Assembly (NCBI RefSeq): GCF_000015265.1
Contig: NC_008699.1
Span: forward strand, 4,278,001 to 4,342,000
DNA from: Nocardioides sp. JS614
GTDB lineage: Bacteria > Actinomycetota > Actinomycetes > Propionibacteriales > Nocardioidaceae
Direction: 5' to 3'
Length of the DNA: 64,000 bases
Shown: positions 32,245-40,968 of the stretch, one piece after another
Numbering within the stretch: position 1 is the first letter of the stretch
How the letters are laid out: every line of letters begins with the position of its first letter
Notes under the pieces: model-generated
What the model saw: only the letters and a program-made list of their open reading frames with translations
Databases searched by the model: none
Told to the model about the DNA's origin: nothing
Made by a program: the position numbers and the translations under genes

Positions 32245-33825
32245 CTACTTGACGTCGAGCACGGTGTTCAGCCACAGGAGCCCGGAGGGCTCGTAGCCCA
32301 CCAGGTCCTTGGACCATGCCTCGCTGACCTGAGCCGCGACGAGCTGGATGTTGCCCTGCGTCGCGACGTCACGCTCCTGGACCGCCTTCCAGGCCGCGGC
32401 CTGCTCCTCCTCGGTCTGGGCCGTCATGGCCGTGTCGAGGAGCCGATCCATCTCCGGGTCGTTGAACTTCGCGAAGTTGTTCGCCGCCTTGCTGTTCAGG
32501 CCACCGTTGACGTAGTCGGGAGCGAAGCCCGCCGACGTCGACGCCGGGCTGTCGAAGGCGATCAGGTCGTACTCCCCGGAGATGAGCGCCGAGTAGAAGC
32601 CGGCCACCTCCTGCGACTCGACGGTGGCGGTCACGCCGATCGCCTTGAGGTTGGCCTGCAGGATCGTCATCGCTCTCACCACGCTCGGCTTGTTCACCGC
32701 GATGATCTTCAGGGTGCGGCTCGTGTCGTAGCCCGACGCCTCGAGGTGCTCCTTCGCGGCCTCGATGTCGGGCGTCGAACCGAAGGTCATCCCGACCTCC
32801 TCGTCGTGGTAGAGCGATCCGTAGGTCAGGTAGGTGCTGTTCGGACGGCCCGCGCCGCCGTACACCTGGTCCACGATCCGCTGCCGGTCGGCCGCATAGG
32901 CGATCGCAAGCCGGAAGTCGACGTTCGAGGTCGGCCGGTCGGGGTTCATCGACGGGTAGAGGAACAGGCGGACGACGTTCTTCTCGACGATCGCGGCGTT
33001 CGCGCCGCGGTCCTTGATCAGCTCGACCTGGTCGGTGGGTACGTTCGGCAGGATGTGGGACTCACCGTTGAGCAGGCGAGCGATCCGGGAGGCGTCCTCC
33101 GGAACGACCTTGAAGGTGATGGTCTCGAAGGGCGGCTGGTCGCCGAAGTAGTCTCCGAACCGCGCCATCTCGATGGAGTCGCCGCGGTTGAGCTTCTCCA
33201 GCACGTACGGACCACTGCCGTTCTCGGTTGTGGCATAGGTGTCGTTGGTCTTGTACGGCGTCTCGTCCGACAGGATCGGTATCATCGCGAGCCGGCTACC
33301 CATGTAGGCGTACGGCTCGGTCAGCTTCAGCTCGACCGTGGTGTCGTCGACGGCCTTGACGGATTCCATGTAGCTCAGCGAGGAGAGCCAGACGGCACCG
33401 TTCTCGGGGTTCGCCGCGGCCTCGAACGTGAAGACCACGTCGTCGGCCGTCAGCGGTGTGCCGTCATGGAAGGTGACTCCGTCGCGGAGCGTGATCGTCC
33501 ACGTCTTGCCGCCGTCGGTCACCTCGGGCAGCTCCGCCGCCAGGTCAGGGGCGAGCGAACCGTCCTCGTTCCACTTCAGGATGCTGCTGTAGGCCAGGCG
33601 GTAGAAGCGTTGCGCCTCCGCGGTGTTGCGGTAGAAGGGGTCCAGGGAGTCGGGCTCCTGACCGCTGTCGACCACCAGGTCGGTGATCTTCGTGGTCTCC
33701 GGCCCGTCGCTCTGGTTGCCACCCGAGCCTCCCCCGCACGCGGCGAGGAGGAGGGCGGCCGCTGCGGCGACCGCTACGAGCCCGGCCCGGGCTCGTGCCG
33801 AGCGACTACGTGCTGTGCTTGTCAT
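32245..33825 (-). CDS. ABC transporter substrate-binding lipoprotein, family 5 (peptide/opine/nickel type)
   Basis: The 526-residue protein has a lipoprotein signal with lipobox LLAAC (Cys30) and the family-5 pattern EPDSLDPFYRN, DGVTFHDGTPLTADDVVFTFE and LAIAYAADRQRIVDQVYGG. It should deliver its ligand to the Opp/Dpp-type permease and ATPases at 42731-46812, about 9 kb away, since no other such transporter is in the window. Both units carry the island operator. Family-5 ligands include oligopeptides, glycosides, opines and metal chelates, so the ligand cannot be named. Confidence 0.9.
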   Translation of the reverse strand: MTSTARSRSARARAGLVAVAAAAALLLAACGGGSGGNQSDGPETTKITDLVVDSGQEPDSLDPFYRNTAEAQRFYRLAYSSILKWNEDGSLAPDLAAELPEVTDGGKTWTITLRDGVTFHDGTPLTADDVVFTFEAAANPENGAVWLSSLSYMESVKAVDDTTVELKLTEPYAYMGSRLAMIPILSDETPYKTNDTYATTENGSGPYVLEKLNRGDSIEMARFGDYFGDQPPFETITFKVVPEDASRIARLLNGESHILPNVPTDQVELIKDRGANAAIVEKNVVRLFLYPSMNPDRPTSNVDFRLAIAYAADRQRIVDQVYGGAGRPNSTYLTYGSLYHDEEVGMTFGSTPDIEAAKEHLEASGYDTSRTLKIIAVNKPSVVRAMTILQANLKAIGVTATVESQEVAGFYSALISGEYDLIAFDSPASTSAGFAPDYVNGGLNSKAANNFAKFNDPEMDRLLDTAMTAQTEEEQAAAWKAVQERDVATQGNIQLVAAQVSEAWSKDLVGYEPSGLLWLNTVLDVK

Positions 33826-33891
33826 GTCCGGACTCCCATCCGATCGGACGGCGGCTTGGATGTGCGAGGCGACACCCCCGATTGCCGGGCT

Positions 33892-33960
33892 GTTCCACCT
33901 ACCGAAACGCCGTTCCTCTGCTTGGCGCACAACGTAGTGAGCACCGGTGGGCCCGGTCAA
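33892..33960 (-). promoter_or_regulatory. Promoter and operator of the binding-protein gene
   Basis: The minus strand shows TTGACC (33955-33960), 18 bp, then TACGTT (33931-33936). The operator GAAAC-gcc-GTTCC (33904-33916) lies 14 bp further down, with a third half-site GTTCC at 33892-33896. It shares a 234-bp divergent region with the next site. Confidence 0.65.
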
Positions 33961-33979
33961 GAGAAATCCCGTGGGATGT

Positions 33980-34039
33980 TTGACGAGGCAGACCGGTGCC
34001 GTGTTTACTCTGACGGAAAGTTGTTCCATGAGTTGGAAC
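33980..34039 (+). promoter_or_regulatory. Promoter and operator of the CaiB-cyclase-PrpD-hydantoinase operon
   Basis: TTGACG (33980-33985) and a -10-like TTTACT (34004-34009; 18-bp spacer) precede the operator core GGAAA-gtt-GTTCC (34015-34027), with a third half-site GGAAC at 34035-34039. The ribosome site GGAGGGA begins 5 bp later. Confidence 0.68.
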
Positions 34040-34059
34040 AGACGGAGGGAGCGGCTGGG

Positions 34060-35256
34060 ATGACACAGGGACCTCTCGCAGGCATCCGGGTCCTCGACGT
34101 ATCGACGATCCTGGCGGGCCCCCTGGCGTGCCAGATCCTGGGCGACTTCGGTGCCGAGGTCATCAAGATCGAGCATCCGGTCGCGGGCGACGGCATGCGC
34201 GGGCACGGACCCACCAAGAACGGCGCGCCCCTGTGGTGGAAGGAGATCTCGCGCAACAAGCGGACCGTCGGCCTGAACCTGTCCGCACCCGAGGGCGCGG
34301 ACGTCTTCCGGGAGCTGGTCAAGACCGCCGACGTCGTGGTCGAGAACTTCCGCCCCGGGACCTTCGAGCGCTGGGGCCTGTCCCCGGAAGTGCTGACCGC
34401 CCTCAATCCGCGCCTGGTCCTGGCCCGGGTGACCGGATTCGGCCAGTACGGGCCCTATGCCTCCCGACCCGGCTTCGGCACGATCGCGGAGGCGATGAGC
34501 GGCTTCGCCCACCTCACCGGATCCGCCGATGGCCCCCCGTCGCTGCCGGCGTTCGGCCTCGCCGACTCCATCTGCGGCATCGCGACATCCTCGGCCGTCT
34601 CCATGGCCCTGCTGGCGCGTGAACGCAACGGCGGGCGCGGTCAGGTCATCGACATGAACCTGCTCGAACCGATCATGACCGCCGTCGGCCCCGGGCCCAC
34701 GGTCTACCAGCAGCTCGGCGTCGTCGGCATGCGCCACGGCAACCGGTCGACGAACAATGCGCCCCGCAACACCTACCGCACCAAGGACGACCAGTGGGTG
34801 GCGGTCTCCACCAGTGCCCAGCGCATCGCCGAGAGGGTCCTGCGCCTGGTCGGGCACCCGGAGGTGATCGACGAGCCGTGGTTCGCCGCCGGGCACAGCC
34901 GGGCCGAGCACGCGGACCTGCTCGACGAGTACGTCGGCGGGTGGATCGCCGAGCGCACCCGCGACGAGGTGCTGACGGCGTTCACCGACGCAGGCGCCGC
35001 CGTGGCCGCGGTCAACACGGCGCGCGACATCGTCGAGGACATCCACATTCGCGAGACCGAAATGCTGGTCGAGGTCGACGACCCCGACTTCGGTGCTCTG
35101 TTGCAGCACAACGTGATGTGGCGGATGTCGCAGACGCCCGGCGACGTCCGCTTCACCGGCCGGCCGCCAGGCCACGATACCGACGACGTCCTGACCGAGA
35201 TCGGCATCGTTCCAGACGTCGTCGCCGACCTGCGTGCCCGCCAGATCGTCCGCTGA
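34060..35256 (+). CDS. CaiB/BaiF family (class III) CoA-transferase
   Basis: The 398-residue enzyme starts at ATG 34060 behind GGAGGGA. It has LGDFGAEVIKIEHP, RNKRTVGLNLSAP and ENFRPGTFERWGL. At the usual catalytic aspartate the segment reads IDMNLLEP, so the acidic residue there appears to be Glu, as in a number of family members. It is the first gene of a four-gene operon and pairs with a MmgE/PrpD gene as the other CaiB of the island does. The substrates are unknown. Confidence 0.87.
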   Translation: MTQGPLAGIRVLDVSTILAGPLACQILGDFGAEVIKIEHPVAGDGMRGHGPTKNGAPLWWKEISRNKRTVGLNLSAPEGADVFRELVKTADVVVENFRPGTFERWGLSPEVLTALNPRLVLARVTGFGQYGPYASRPGFGTIAEAMSGFAHLTGSADGPPSLPAFGLADSICGIATSSAVSMALLARERNGGRGQVIDMNLLEPIMTAVGPGPTVYQQLGVVGMRHGNRSTNNAPRNTYRTKDDQWVAVSTSAQRIAERVLRLVGHPEVIDEPWFAAGHSRAEHADLLDEYVGGWIAERTRDEVLTAFTDAGAAVAAVNTARDIVEDIHIRETEMLVEVDDPDFGALLQHNVMWRMSQTPGDVRFTGRPPGHDTDDVLTEIGIVPDVVADLRARQIVR

Positions 35257-35313
35257 CCCGACCACAGGCGCGATCGACACCCGGTCGCCACCCGATCGTC
35301 CAACGAGGAGCCC

Positions 35314-36156
35314 ATGTCCATCGAACCCATGCCGACGACCGAGCCCCTGCTCACCGCTGTGCGCGCAGGCGTCCGCGTCATCGATCTCGGACGCACGTTG
35401 ACCGTCGGGATGCCCCAGTCGCCCAACCACCCGGCGTACTGGCACTCGATGCCGCGTCGGCACGGCGACATGGTCCGTGCCGACGGGGCCTCGGCCGCCA
35501 ACGACATGATCACCATGGGCACCCACGTCGGCACCCACATCGACGCGCTCTCACACGTCTCCCAGGACGGCAAGCTCTTCGGTGGCCTGGACGCCGCCGA
35601 GGCCCTCGTGGGCGGACGCTACATCGAGCTCGGTGCCCACACCATCGAGCCGATGGTGCGCCGCGGCCTGCTTCTCGACGTGCCCGGCACGCTGGGTGTG
35701 GCCTGCCTCGAGGCCGGCCAGGAGATCACCGTGCCTGACCTCGAGGCGACGTTAGAACGCCAGGGCCTGACCATCGGCGCGGGCGACGTGGTGCTCGTGC
35801 GGAGCGGCTGGGGCCAGCACTTCGACGCGGGCGACAGCGACACCTTCCGCGGCCTGTCCATCGGCGTGCCCGGCATCGGTGAGGCCGGGGCGGCCTGGCT
35901 GGCGGCCCACGGCGTGCACGCCGTGGGCGCCGACACCATCGCGTTCGAGCGGCTCGCGCCCGGCGCCGGCCACGGTCTGCTGCCCGCCCATCGGGTGCTG
36001 CTGGTCGAGCGCGGCATCTACATCATCGAGACGATGGATCTCGAGGAGCTCGCCCGCGAGGCCCTCCACGAGTTCCTGTTCATCCTCTCCCCCCTGCCAC
36101 TCTTCGGCGCCACCGGCTCCCCGGTGCGACCGCTCGCGGTGGTCACCCGTGGCTGA
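35314..36156 (+). CDS. Cyclase family protein (kynurenine-formamidase-like metal hydrolase)
   Basis: The 280-residue protein carries the GTHVGTHIDALSH motif that binds divalent metal in KynB-type formamidases, isatin hydrolases and polyketide-cyclase-like proteins. These enzymes hydrolyse formamides, cyclic amides or lactones. It sits 57 bp after the CoA-transferase and overlaps the next gene by 8 bp. Next to a hydantoinase it suggests stepwise opening of a cyclic amide or imide. The substrate is inferred only by class. Confidence 0.87.
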   Translation: MSIEPMPTTEPLLTAVRAGVRVIDLGRTLTVGMPQSPNHPAYWHSMPRRHGDMVRADGASAANDMITMGTHVGTHIDALSHVSQDGKLFGGLDAAEALVGGRYIELGAHTIEPMVRRGLLLDVPGTLGVACLEAGQEITVPDLEATLERQGLTIGAGDVVLVRSGWGQHFDAGDSDTFRGLSIGVPGIGEAGAAWLAAHGVHAVGADTIAFERLAPGAGHGLLPAHRVLLVERGIYIIETMDLEELAREALHEFLFILSPLPLFGATGSPVRPLAVVTRG

Positions 36157-37579
36157 GCCCGCGAGCCAGACCCTCGGCGAGCGGATCGCCGAGTTCGCGA
36201 CCGACGCCGCCGCGAACGGCGTACCGAACGACGTCGCCGCCAGCGTCCAGCAGCGGACACTTGACGTCCTCGGCCTGTGCGTCGCGGCCCACCGGCTGGA
36301 TACCAGCGCCGCGATCATCGAGCACGTGCTCGACCAGGGCGGCCACGAGCAGGCCAGCCTCGTCGGTCGCCCCGAGCGGGTGACCGCGGCGCAGGCGGCG
36401 CTCGTCAACGGGGTGCTCGCGCACTCGCTCGACTACGACGACACCCACCTGCCGTCGATCCTGCACCCGAGCGCCAGCGTGGTGCCCGCCGCCCTGGCCG
36501 CGGCCGAGCACGCCGGAGCGAGCGGGGAGCTCACGGTCCGCGCGATCGCGGTCGGGCTGGAGGTCGCCGTACGCCTCGGCATGGCGGGGTACGACGAGAA
36601 GCTCGGGAACTCGGTGTTCTTCGAGCATGGACAGCACGCCACCTCGATCACGGGCGCCATGGGCTCGGCGGTCGCGGCGTCGCTGGTCTACGGCGCCGAC
36701 CGCGGCGCGGTCCTGCACGCGCTCGGGCTGACCGCGTCCATGGCGTCCGGGGTGATCGAGGCCAACCGCTCCGGCGGCACGGTCAAGCGCCTGCATTGCG
36801 GCCTGGCCGCGCAAGCCGGTGTCACCGCCGCTCAGCTCGTGCGCCGGGGCTTCACCGGCCCGGCCACCGTCTTGGAGGGCCGCTTCGGCTTCTTCCAGGC
36901 CTGGTTGCACGGCCAGTTCTTCCCGGTCGCCGTCACCGAGGGACTCGGCGAGGAGTGGTCGGTGCCCGGCATCTTCTTCAAGCCCTACCCGGCCAACCAC
37001 TTCACCCACACCACGGTCGACGCCGGACGCGCCTTCCGCGACCGGGGCGTGCGCCCCGAGGACATCGCGTCGGTCACGATCGGAGCGCCGACAGCGGTGA
37101 TCCGCACGATCGGCCAGCCGATCGACGTCAAGCGCGCACCGCAGACCGGATACCAGGCCCAGTTCTCGGGACCGTACGCGTTCGTCGCCGGCCTCTTCGG
37201 CGGCTCCGGCTTGGGCACCGGCCTCGACGACTACACGGACGCCCTCGCCCAGGACCCCGCCCGCCGCGCGGTGATGGCCAAGGTCGACGTCGTCCCCGAC
37301 GAGCGCTGCGACGGGATCTACCCCTTCCAGTTCCCGGCGGTCGTCACGCTCCGCACCACGTCGGGCGAGGAGCTGGTCGAGGAGGTCCTCTCGAACCGCG
37401 GCGGCCCGGCCCGCCCGTTGAGCGACGACGAGCTCGCCACGAAGTTCCGCGACAACGTCGCCGGTCGCCTCGGGGCGGCCGCTGCCGACGCCGTGCGTCG
37501 TAGCGCCCTCGACCTGCGTCATGCCAGTGGCGTCGCCGACCTGCTGACCCCCCTTTCGAACCTGGAGGAGAACCGATGA
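36149..37579 (+). CDS. MmgE/PrpD family protein
   Basis: The 476-residue protein starts at GTG 36149, inside the cyclase gene, and ends overlapping the hydantoinase start (ATGA). HSLDYDDTHLPSILHPSAS and KPYPANHFTHTTVDAG match the family's conserved sites. It is related to 15643-17049, but the second motif differs (ANHFTH against ACQLSH), so the substrates probably differ. The family includes dehydratases, isomerases and decarboxylases of carboxylic acids. Confidence 0.85.
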   Translation: MAEPASQTLGERIAEFATDAAANGVPNDVAASVQQRTLDVLGLCVAAHRLDTSAAIIEHVLDQGGHEQASLVGRPERVTAAQAALVNGVLAHSLDYDDTHLPSILHPSASVVPAALAAAEHAGASGELTVRAIAVGLEVAVRLGMAGYDEKLGNSVFFEHGQHATSITGAMGSAVAASLVYGADRGAVLHALGLTASMASGVIEANRSGGTVKRLHCGLAAQAGVTAAQLVRRGFTGPATVLEGRFGFFQAWLHGQFFPVAVTEGLGEEWSVPGIFFKPYPANHFTHTTVDAGRAFRDRGVRPEDIASVTIGAPTAVIRTIGQPIDVKRAPQTGYQAQFSGPYAFVAGLFGGSGLGTGLDDYTDALAQDPARRAVMAKVDVVPDERCDGIYPFQFPAVVTLRTTSGEELVEEVLSNRGGPARPLSDDELATKFRDNVAGRLGAAAADAVRRSALDLRHASGVADLLTPLSNLEENR

Positions 37580-39042
37580 GCGAGCTGGATCTGATCATCA
37601 CCAACGTGTCGGTGGTCGTCGACGACGGGGCGGAGCCGCACCCCGTGGACATCGGGATCAAGGACGGGAAGATCGCTCGGCTCGAGGCAGGGCTGTCGCG
37701 CCAGAGCGCTGGCCGGGTGATCGACGGGGCCGGAAAGGTCGCGTTCCCAGGGGTGGTCGACGCCCACCAGCACTGGGGCATCTACAACCCGCTTCCCGAG
37801 GACGCAGTCAGCGAGAGCCGCGCATCGGCCCAGGGCGGCGTCACCACGGCGATCACCTACATGCGCACCGGCCAGTACTACCTGAACAAGGGCGGCGCCT
37901 ACCGCGACTTCTTCCCCGAGGTCCTCTCGCTGACCGAGGGCAGGTCGGTCGTCGACTACGCCTTCCACCTCGCCCCGATGAGCGCCGGCCACATCGCCGA
38001 GATCCCGGCTCTGGTCGAAGAGCACGGCGTGACGTCGTTCAAGATCTTCATGTTCTACGGCGGGCACGGGCTCCACGGCCGCAGCGCCGACCAGAGCTCG
38101 TTCCTGATGACACCCGAGGGTGAGCGATACGACTATGCACACTTCGAGTTCGTCATGCGCGGCATCGAGGACGCGCGCAGGAAGTTCCCCGAGATCGCTG
38201 ACCAGATCTCGCTCTCGCTGCACTGCGAGACCGCCGAGATCATGACGGCGTACACGAAGCTCGTCGAGGAGGACGGCACGCTCGCCGGCCTCCCGGCATA
38301 CAACGCCTCCCGCCCGCCGCACTCGGAGGGCCTGGCGGTCACGATCGCGTCGTACCTGGCCCACGAGACCGAGCTGCCCACGATCAACCTGCTGCACCTG
38401 ACCTCGCGGAAGGCGGTCGAGGCCGCGCTGACGATGGCCGACGCGTTCCCGCACATCGACTTCCGTCGCGAGGTCACCGTCGGCCACCTCCTCGCCGACT
38501 GCGACACCGCCCACGGCGTCGGTGGCAAGGTCAACCCGCCGCTGCGCCCCCGCGAGGACGTCGAAGCCCTGTGGGGCTACCTGCTCGACGGCAAGATCGA
38601 CTGGGTCGTCTCGGACCACGCCTGCTGCAAGGAGGAGCTCAAGTTCGGCGACCCCGAAGACGACGTCTTCTTGGCCAAGTCCGGCTTCGGCGGCGCCGAG
38701 TACCTCCTCGCCGGCATGATCACCGAAGGCCGCAAGCGCGGTCTCGGCCTCGGCCGGATCGCCGCGCTCACCGCTACCAACCCCGCCGAGCGCTATGGTC
38801 TCGGTGCCACCAAGGGCTCCCTCCAGGTCGGCAAGGACGCCGACATCGCGCTCGTCGACCTCGACCACACCTGGACGGTCCGCGCCGAAGACTCCCCGTC
38901 CGCCCAGGAGTACACGCCCTTCGAGGGTCAGGAGCTCACGGCCAAGGTGACCGACACGTTCGTCCGGGGCCACCACGTGATGGCCGACGGCGTCGTGGGC
39001 GACGAGCCGGTGGGTCGGTACCTCGCCCGGCCCACGGCCTGA
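37576..39042 (+). CDS. Hydantoinase/dihydropyrimidinase-type amidohydrolase
   Basis: The 488-residue TIM-barrel enzyme has the full binuclear metal site of the cyclic amidohydrolase group: DAHQH (H64, H66), a carboxylatable lysine in SFKIFMF (K156), LHCETAE, LLHLTS and VVSDHACC. The family opens five- and six-membered cyclic amides (hydantoin, dihydropyrimidine, dihydroorotate, allantoin). It is translationally coupled to the PrpD gene and is the last gene of the operon; a strong hairpin follows. It is the clearest sign that a cyclic amide occurs in the pathway. Confidence 0.9.
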   Translation: MSELDLIITNVSVVVDDGAEPHPVDIGIKDGKIARLEAGLSRQSAGRVIDGAGKVAFPGVVDAHQHWGIYNPLPEDAVSESRASAQGGVTTAITYMRTGQYYLNKGGAYRDFFPEVLSLTEGRSVVDYAFHLAPMSAGHIAEIPALVEEHGVTSFKIFMFYGGHGLHGRSADQSSFLMTPEGERYDYAHFEFVMRGIEDARRKFPEIADQISLSLHCETAEIMTAYTKLVEEDGTLAGLPAYNASRPPHSEGLAVTIASYLAHETELPTINLLHLTSRKAVEAALTMADAFPHIDFRREVTVGHLLADCDTAHGVGGKVNPPLRPREDVEALWGYLLDGKIDWVVSDHACCKEELKFGDPEDDVFLAKSGFGGAEYLLAGMITEGRKRGLGLGRIAALTATNPAERYGLGATKGSLQVGKDADIALVDLDHTWTVRAEDSPSAQEYTPFEGQELTAKVTDTFVRGHHVMADGVVGDEPVGRYLARPTA

Positions 39043-39070
39043 CCACGCCCTGGCCACCCGGCCCGCAGCC

Positions 39071-39108
39071 GACGGCGCCCGTCCCTCCCCGGAGGGGCGG
39101 GCGCCGTC
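39071..39108. terminator. Strong bidirectional terminator
   Basis: A 16-bp stem (39071-39086 with 39093-39108, one G-T wobble) closes over a 6-base loop. It lies between the convergent hydantoinase and tandem-hydrolase genes. Confidence 0.78.
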
Positions 39109-39127
39109 GTGTCGGCGGTGGCTCGCC

Positions 39128-40798
39128 TCAGGCGGAGTCGGCCGCCTCGCGCACGACCCACGCCGCATCGCGTCCCGCGCGAGCGTCCAGCGTCACGAAC
39201 CGGACGCCCGGGAGCGCACTCGCCTCCCGGCTGCCGGCGAACAGCATGTCGGTGGGCTCGGCGCACGCGACGGTGGGAACACTCACCTGTCCGAGCCGGT
39301 CGAGCGAGGGATACCGGATCGCCGCCGCGTACGACGCACGGTAGGTGTTCCCGCTCTTGATGAACTCGACGACCAGCCGGTGCAGCGTCTCGGGGTCGGA
39401 GGGCCCGGTGGGGCGCCGGTGCTCGGCGTCCTGCCGGTACCAGGGCCACCACAGCTGGACGTCACGGATGGTGTGCCAGGCGCGCAGCAGGTGCTCGCCG
39501 TGGCGCTCCGGGGAGAGCGAGACGAAGTAGTTCTCGAGCAGGTCGGCCTGCTCCGCCTCTTCGAAGACGGGGAGGCCGTCTGCCACCACGGTCGCGACCA
39601 GGTCCGGCCGGCGGACGGCCAGCTCCAGGACGATGCAGGCACCCGTGTGGCTCCCGTAGGCGGTCACCGGCCCGAGTCCGAGCTGGGCGAGCACCTCGGC
39701 GACGGCGTCCGCGAACACGTCGATGCCGGGGTCCGTCCCGGGCGCCGGCTCGGAATAGCCGTTGCCTAGCGTGTCGGGTGCCACCACGAGATGGTCGCGC
39801 GACAGGTCGCGGATGAGCGGGTCGGAGCTGTCCGCCGATCCCGGTGACCCATGCACGAACAGCAGCGGAGGCGCACCGGGGTCGCCGTCGACGCGGACAT
39901 GGACCTCGCCCGACGACGTCCGGACGTAGCGCCGGGTGGTCCCGCCCCCGTGCCGGGCCGGCCGCGGCGCTGGCGCGTCCGGGAGGCCGCAGGCACGGTC
40001 GAAGGCGGCCAGGACCGAGCTCAGGTGGTCCTCGTTGGCGACGCTCCGCACCTGCAGCATCGGCGTGTCCAGGCCCAGCCGCTCGAGGTGCTCGTGCAGT
40101 GGGTCGGCCTCCTTGGCGATCAACACGGCCGGGGAGGACAGGCGCGCGAGCGCTCGTCGCCCGTCGTACTGGAACGCGGCGCGGTAGGCCAGTCCCCAGT
40201 CGGGACGCGCACGGAGGGAGTCGAAGGCCATCTGCTGCAGGATGTCGAGGTCGGGGATGGCGTCGGCCAGCCGGCACTCCGCCTCCTGCCGATACCAAGG
40301 CCAGAACGTCCACATGTTGCGCAGCCGGTGCCAGACCTCGGTCAGGTGCCCACCGTGCCACACCGGCACGATGGGAGGTGTGTAGTGCTCGAGCTGGTCG
40401 CTCATCTCCTCCGGGGTGTACAGACCGAGCCCGTCCATCACGAGCTGGGCGACGCGCGCGGGCGCCTGGACCGCGGCCTCCAGCGCCACCTTGGCGCCGG
40501 TGTGGGTGCCGCCCAGGAGGAAGCGGTCCAGGCCGACGGCGTCGGCGAACTCCAGCACGCGGCGGCCATAGTCAGAGACCGCCGGCGCGTCACCGCCGTA
40601 CGGAAGTGGGTCGGACTGCCCGAACCCGGCGGTGTCCGGCGCGTAGACCGTGAAGTCGCCGGCCAGCCCGCGGACCCAGTCGAGCATCGATCGGGAGGAC
40701 ATGGGCGAGGCGTGCAGCACCACGACGGGCGTGCCCCGTCCGGCTCGCAGGTAGTGCATCGAGCCCGACTCCAGGCTCACGTAGTGCCGTTCGATCAC
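39128..40798 (-). CDS. Tandem-fused alpha/beta-hydrolase protein with GxHTG elbows
   Basis: Two complete alpha/beta-hydrolase domains lie in 556 residues (about 1-272 and 290-556), linked by a Pro/Arg/Gly-rich stretch. Both contain a cap motif WPWYRQ(E/D)AE, showing internal duplication. Both elbows carry histidine at the nucleophile place: G-T-H-T-G (97-101, H99) and G-S-H-T-G (382-386, H384). Domain 1 keeps a late histidine (EDHLS, 256-260), while domain 2 ends without one, so it may be structural. GTG at 40798 follows GAGGAG. It is a single-gene unit under its own operator. The activity is unknown. Confidence 0.85.
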   Translation of the reverse strand: MIERHYVSLESGSMHYLRAGRGTPVVVLHASPMSSRSMLDWVRGLAGDFTVYAPDTAGFGQSDPLPYGGDAPAVSDYGRRVLEFADAVGLDRFLLGGTHTGAKVALEAAVQAPARVAQLVMDGLGLYTPEEMSDQLEHYTPPIVPVWHGGHLTEVWHRLRNMWTFWPWYRQEAECRLADAIPDLDILQQMAFDSLRARPDWGLAYRAAFQYDGRRALARLSSPAVLIAKEADPLHEHLERLGLDTPMLQVRSVANEDHLSSVLAAFDRACGLPDAPAPRPARHGGGTTRRYVRTSSGEVHVRVDGDPGAPPLLFVHGSPGSADSSDPLIRDLSRDHLVVAPDTLGNGYSEPAPGTDPGIDVFADAVAEVLAQLGLGPVTAYGSHTGACIVLELAVRRPDLVATVVADGLPVFEEAEQADLLENYFVSLSPERHGEHLLRAWHTIRDVQLWWPWYRQDAEHRRPTGPSDPETLHRLVVEFIKSGNTYRASYAAAIRYPSLDRLGQVSVPTVACAEPTDMLFAGSREASALPGVRFVTLDARAGRDAAWVVREAADSA

Positions 40799-40821
40799 GA
40801 GGCGCTCCTCAATGCGATGTC

Positions 40822-40875
40822 GAAACGTTGTTTCTAGTATCGGAACAGTATGTTGCCGCGCCGGACGCCCGGCAA
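40822..40875 (-). promoter_or_regulatory. Promoter and operator of the tandem hydrolase gene
   Basis: On the minus strand TTGCCG (40870-40875), 17 bp and CATACT (40847-40852) precede the operator GAAAC-gtt-GTTTC (40822-40834), with a third half-site GGAAC at 40842-40846 covering the expected start of transcription. Confidence 0.68.
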
Positions 40876-40894
40876 GCCCCGCCGCGGGTCACTC

Positions 40895-40953
40895 TTGACA
40901 CCCCGGCGCCCGATCTACAGGATCTGTGGAAACAATGTTCCAATTAATGGAAC
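40895..40953 (+). promoter_or_regulatory. Promoter and operator of the VOC-SDR operon
   Basis: TTGACA (40895-40900), 17 bp and CAGGAT (40918-40923) form the promoter. The operator GAAAC-aat-GTTCC (40929-40941), with a third half-site GGAAC at 40949-40953, begins about at the transcription start. Confidence 0.72.
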
Positions 40954-40968
40954 AGATGGGAGTGGCAG

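Noticed and set aside
31330..34059. Plus-strand extension upstream of the second CaiB protein
   Set aside because: It is antisense to the hydrolase and binding-protein genes. The ATG at 34060 with GGAGGGA and the family start are decisive.
33826..35538. Long upstream extension of the peptide-binding protein frame
   Set aside because: It overlaps the CoA-transferase and cyclase genes on the other strand. The lipoprotein signal at 33825 sets the start.
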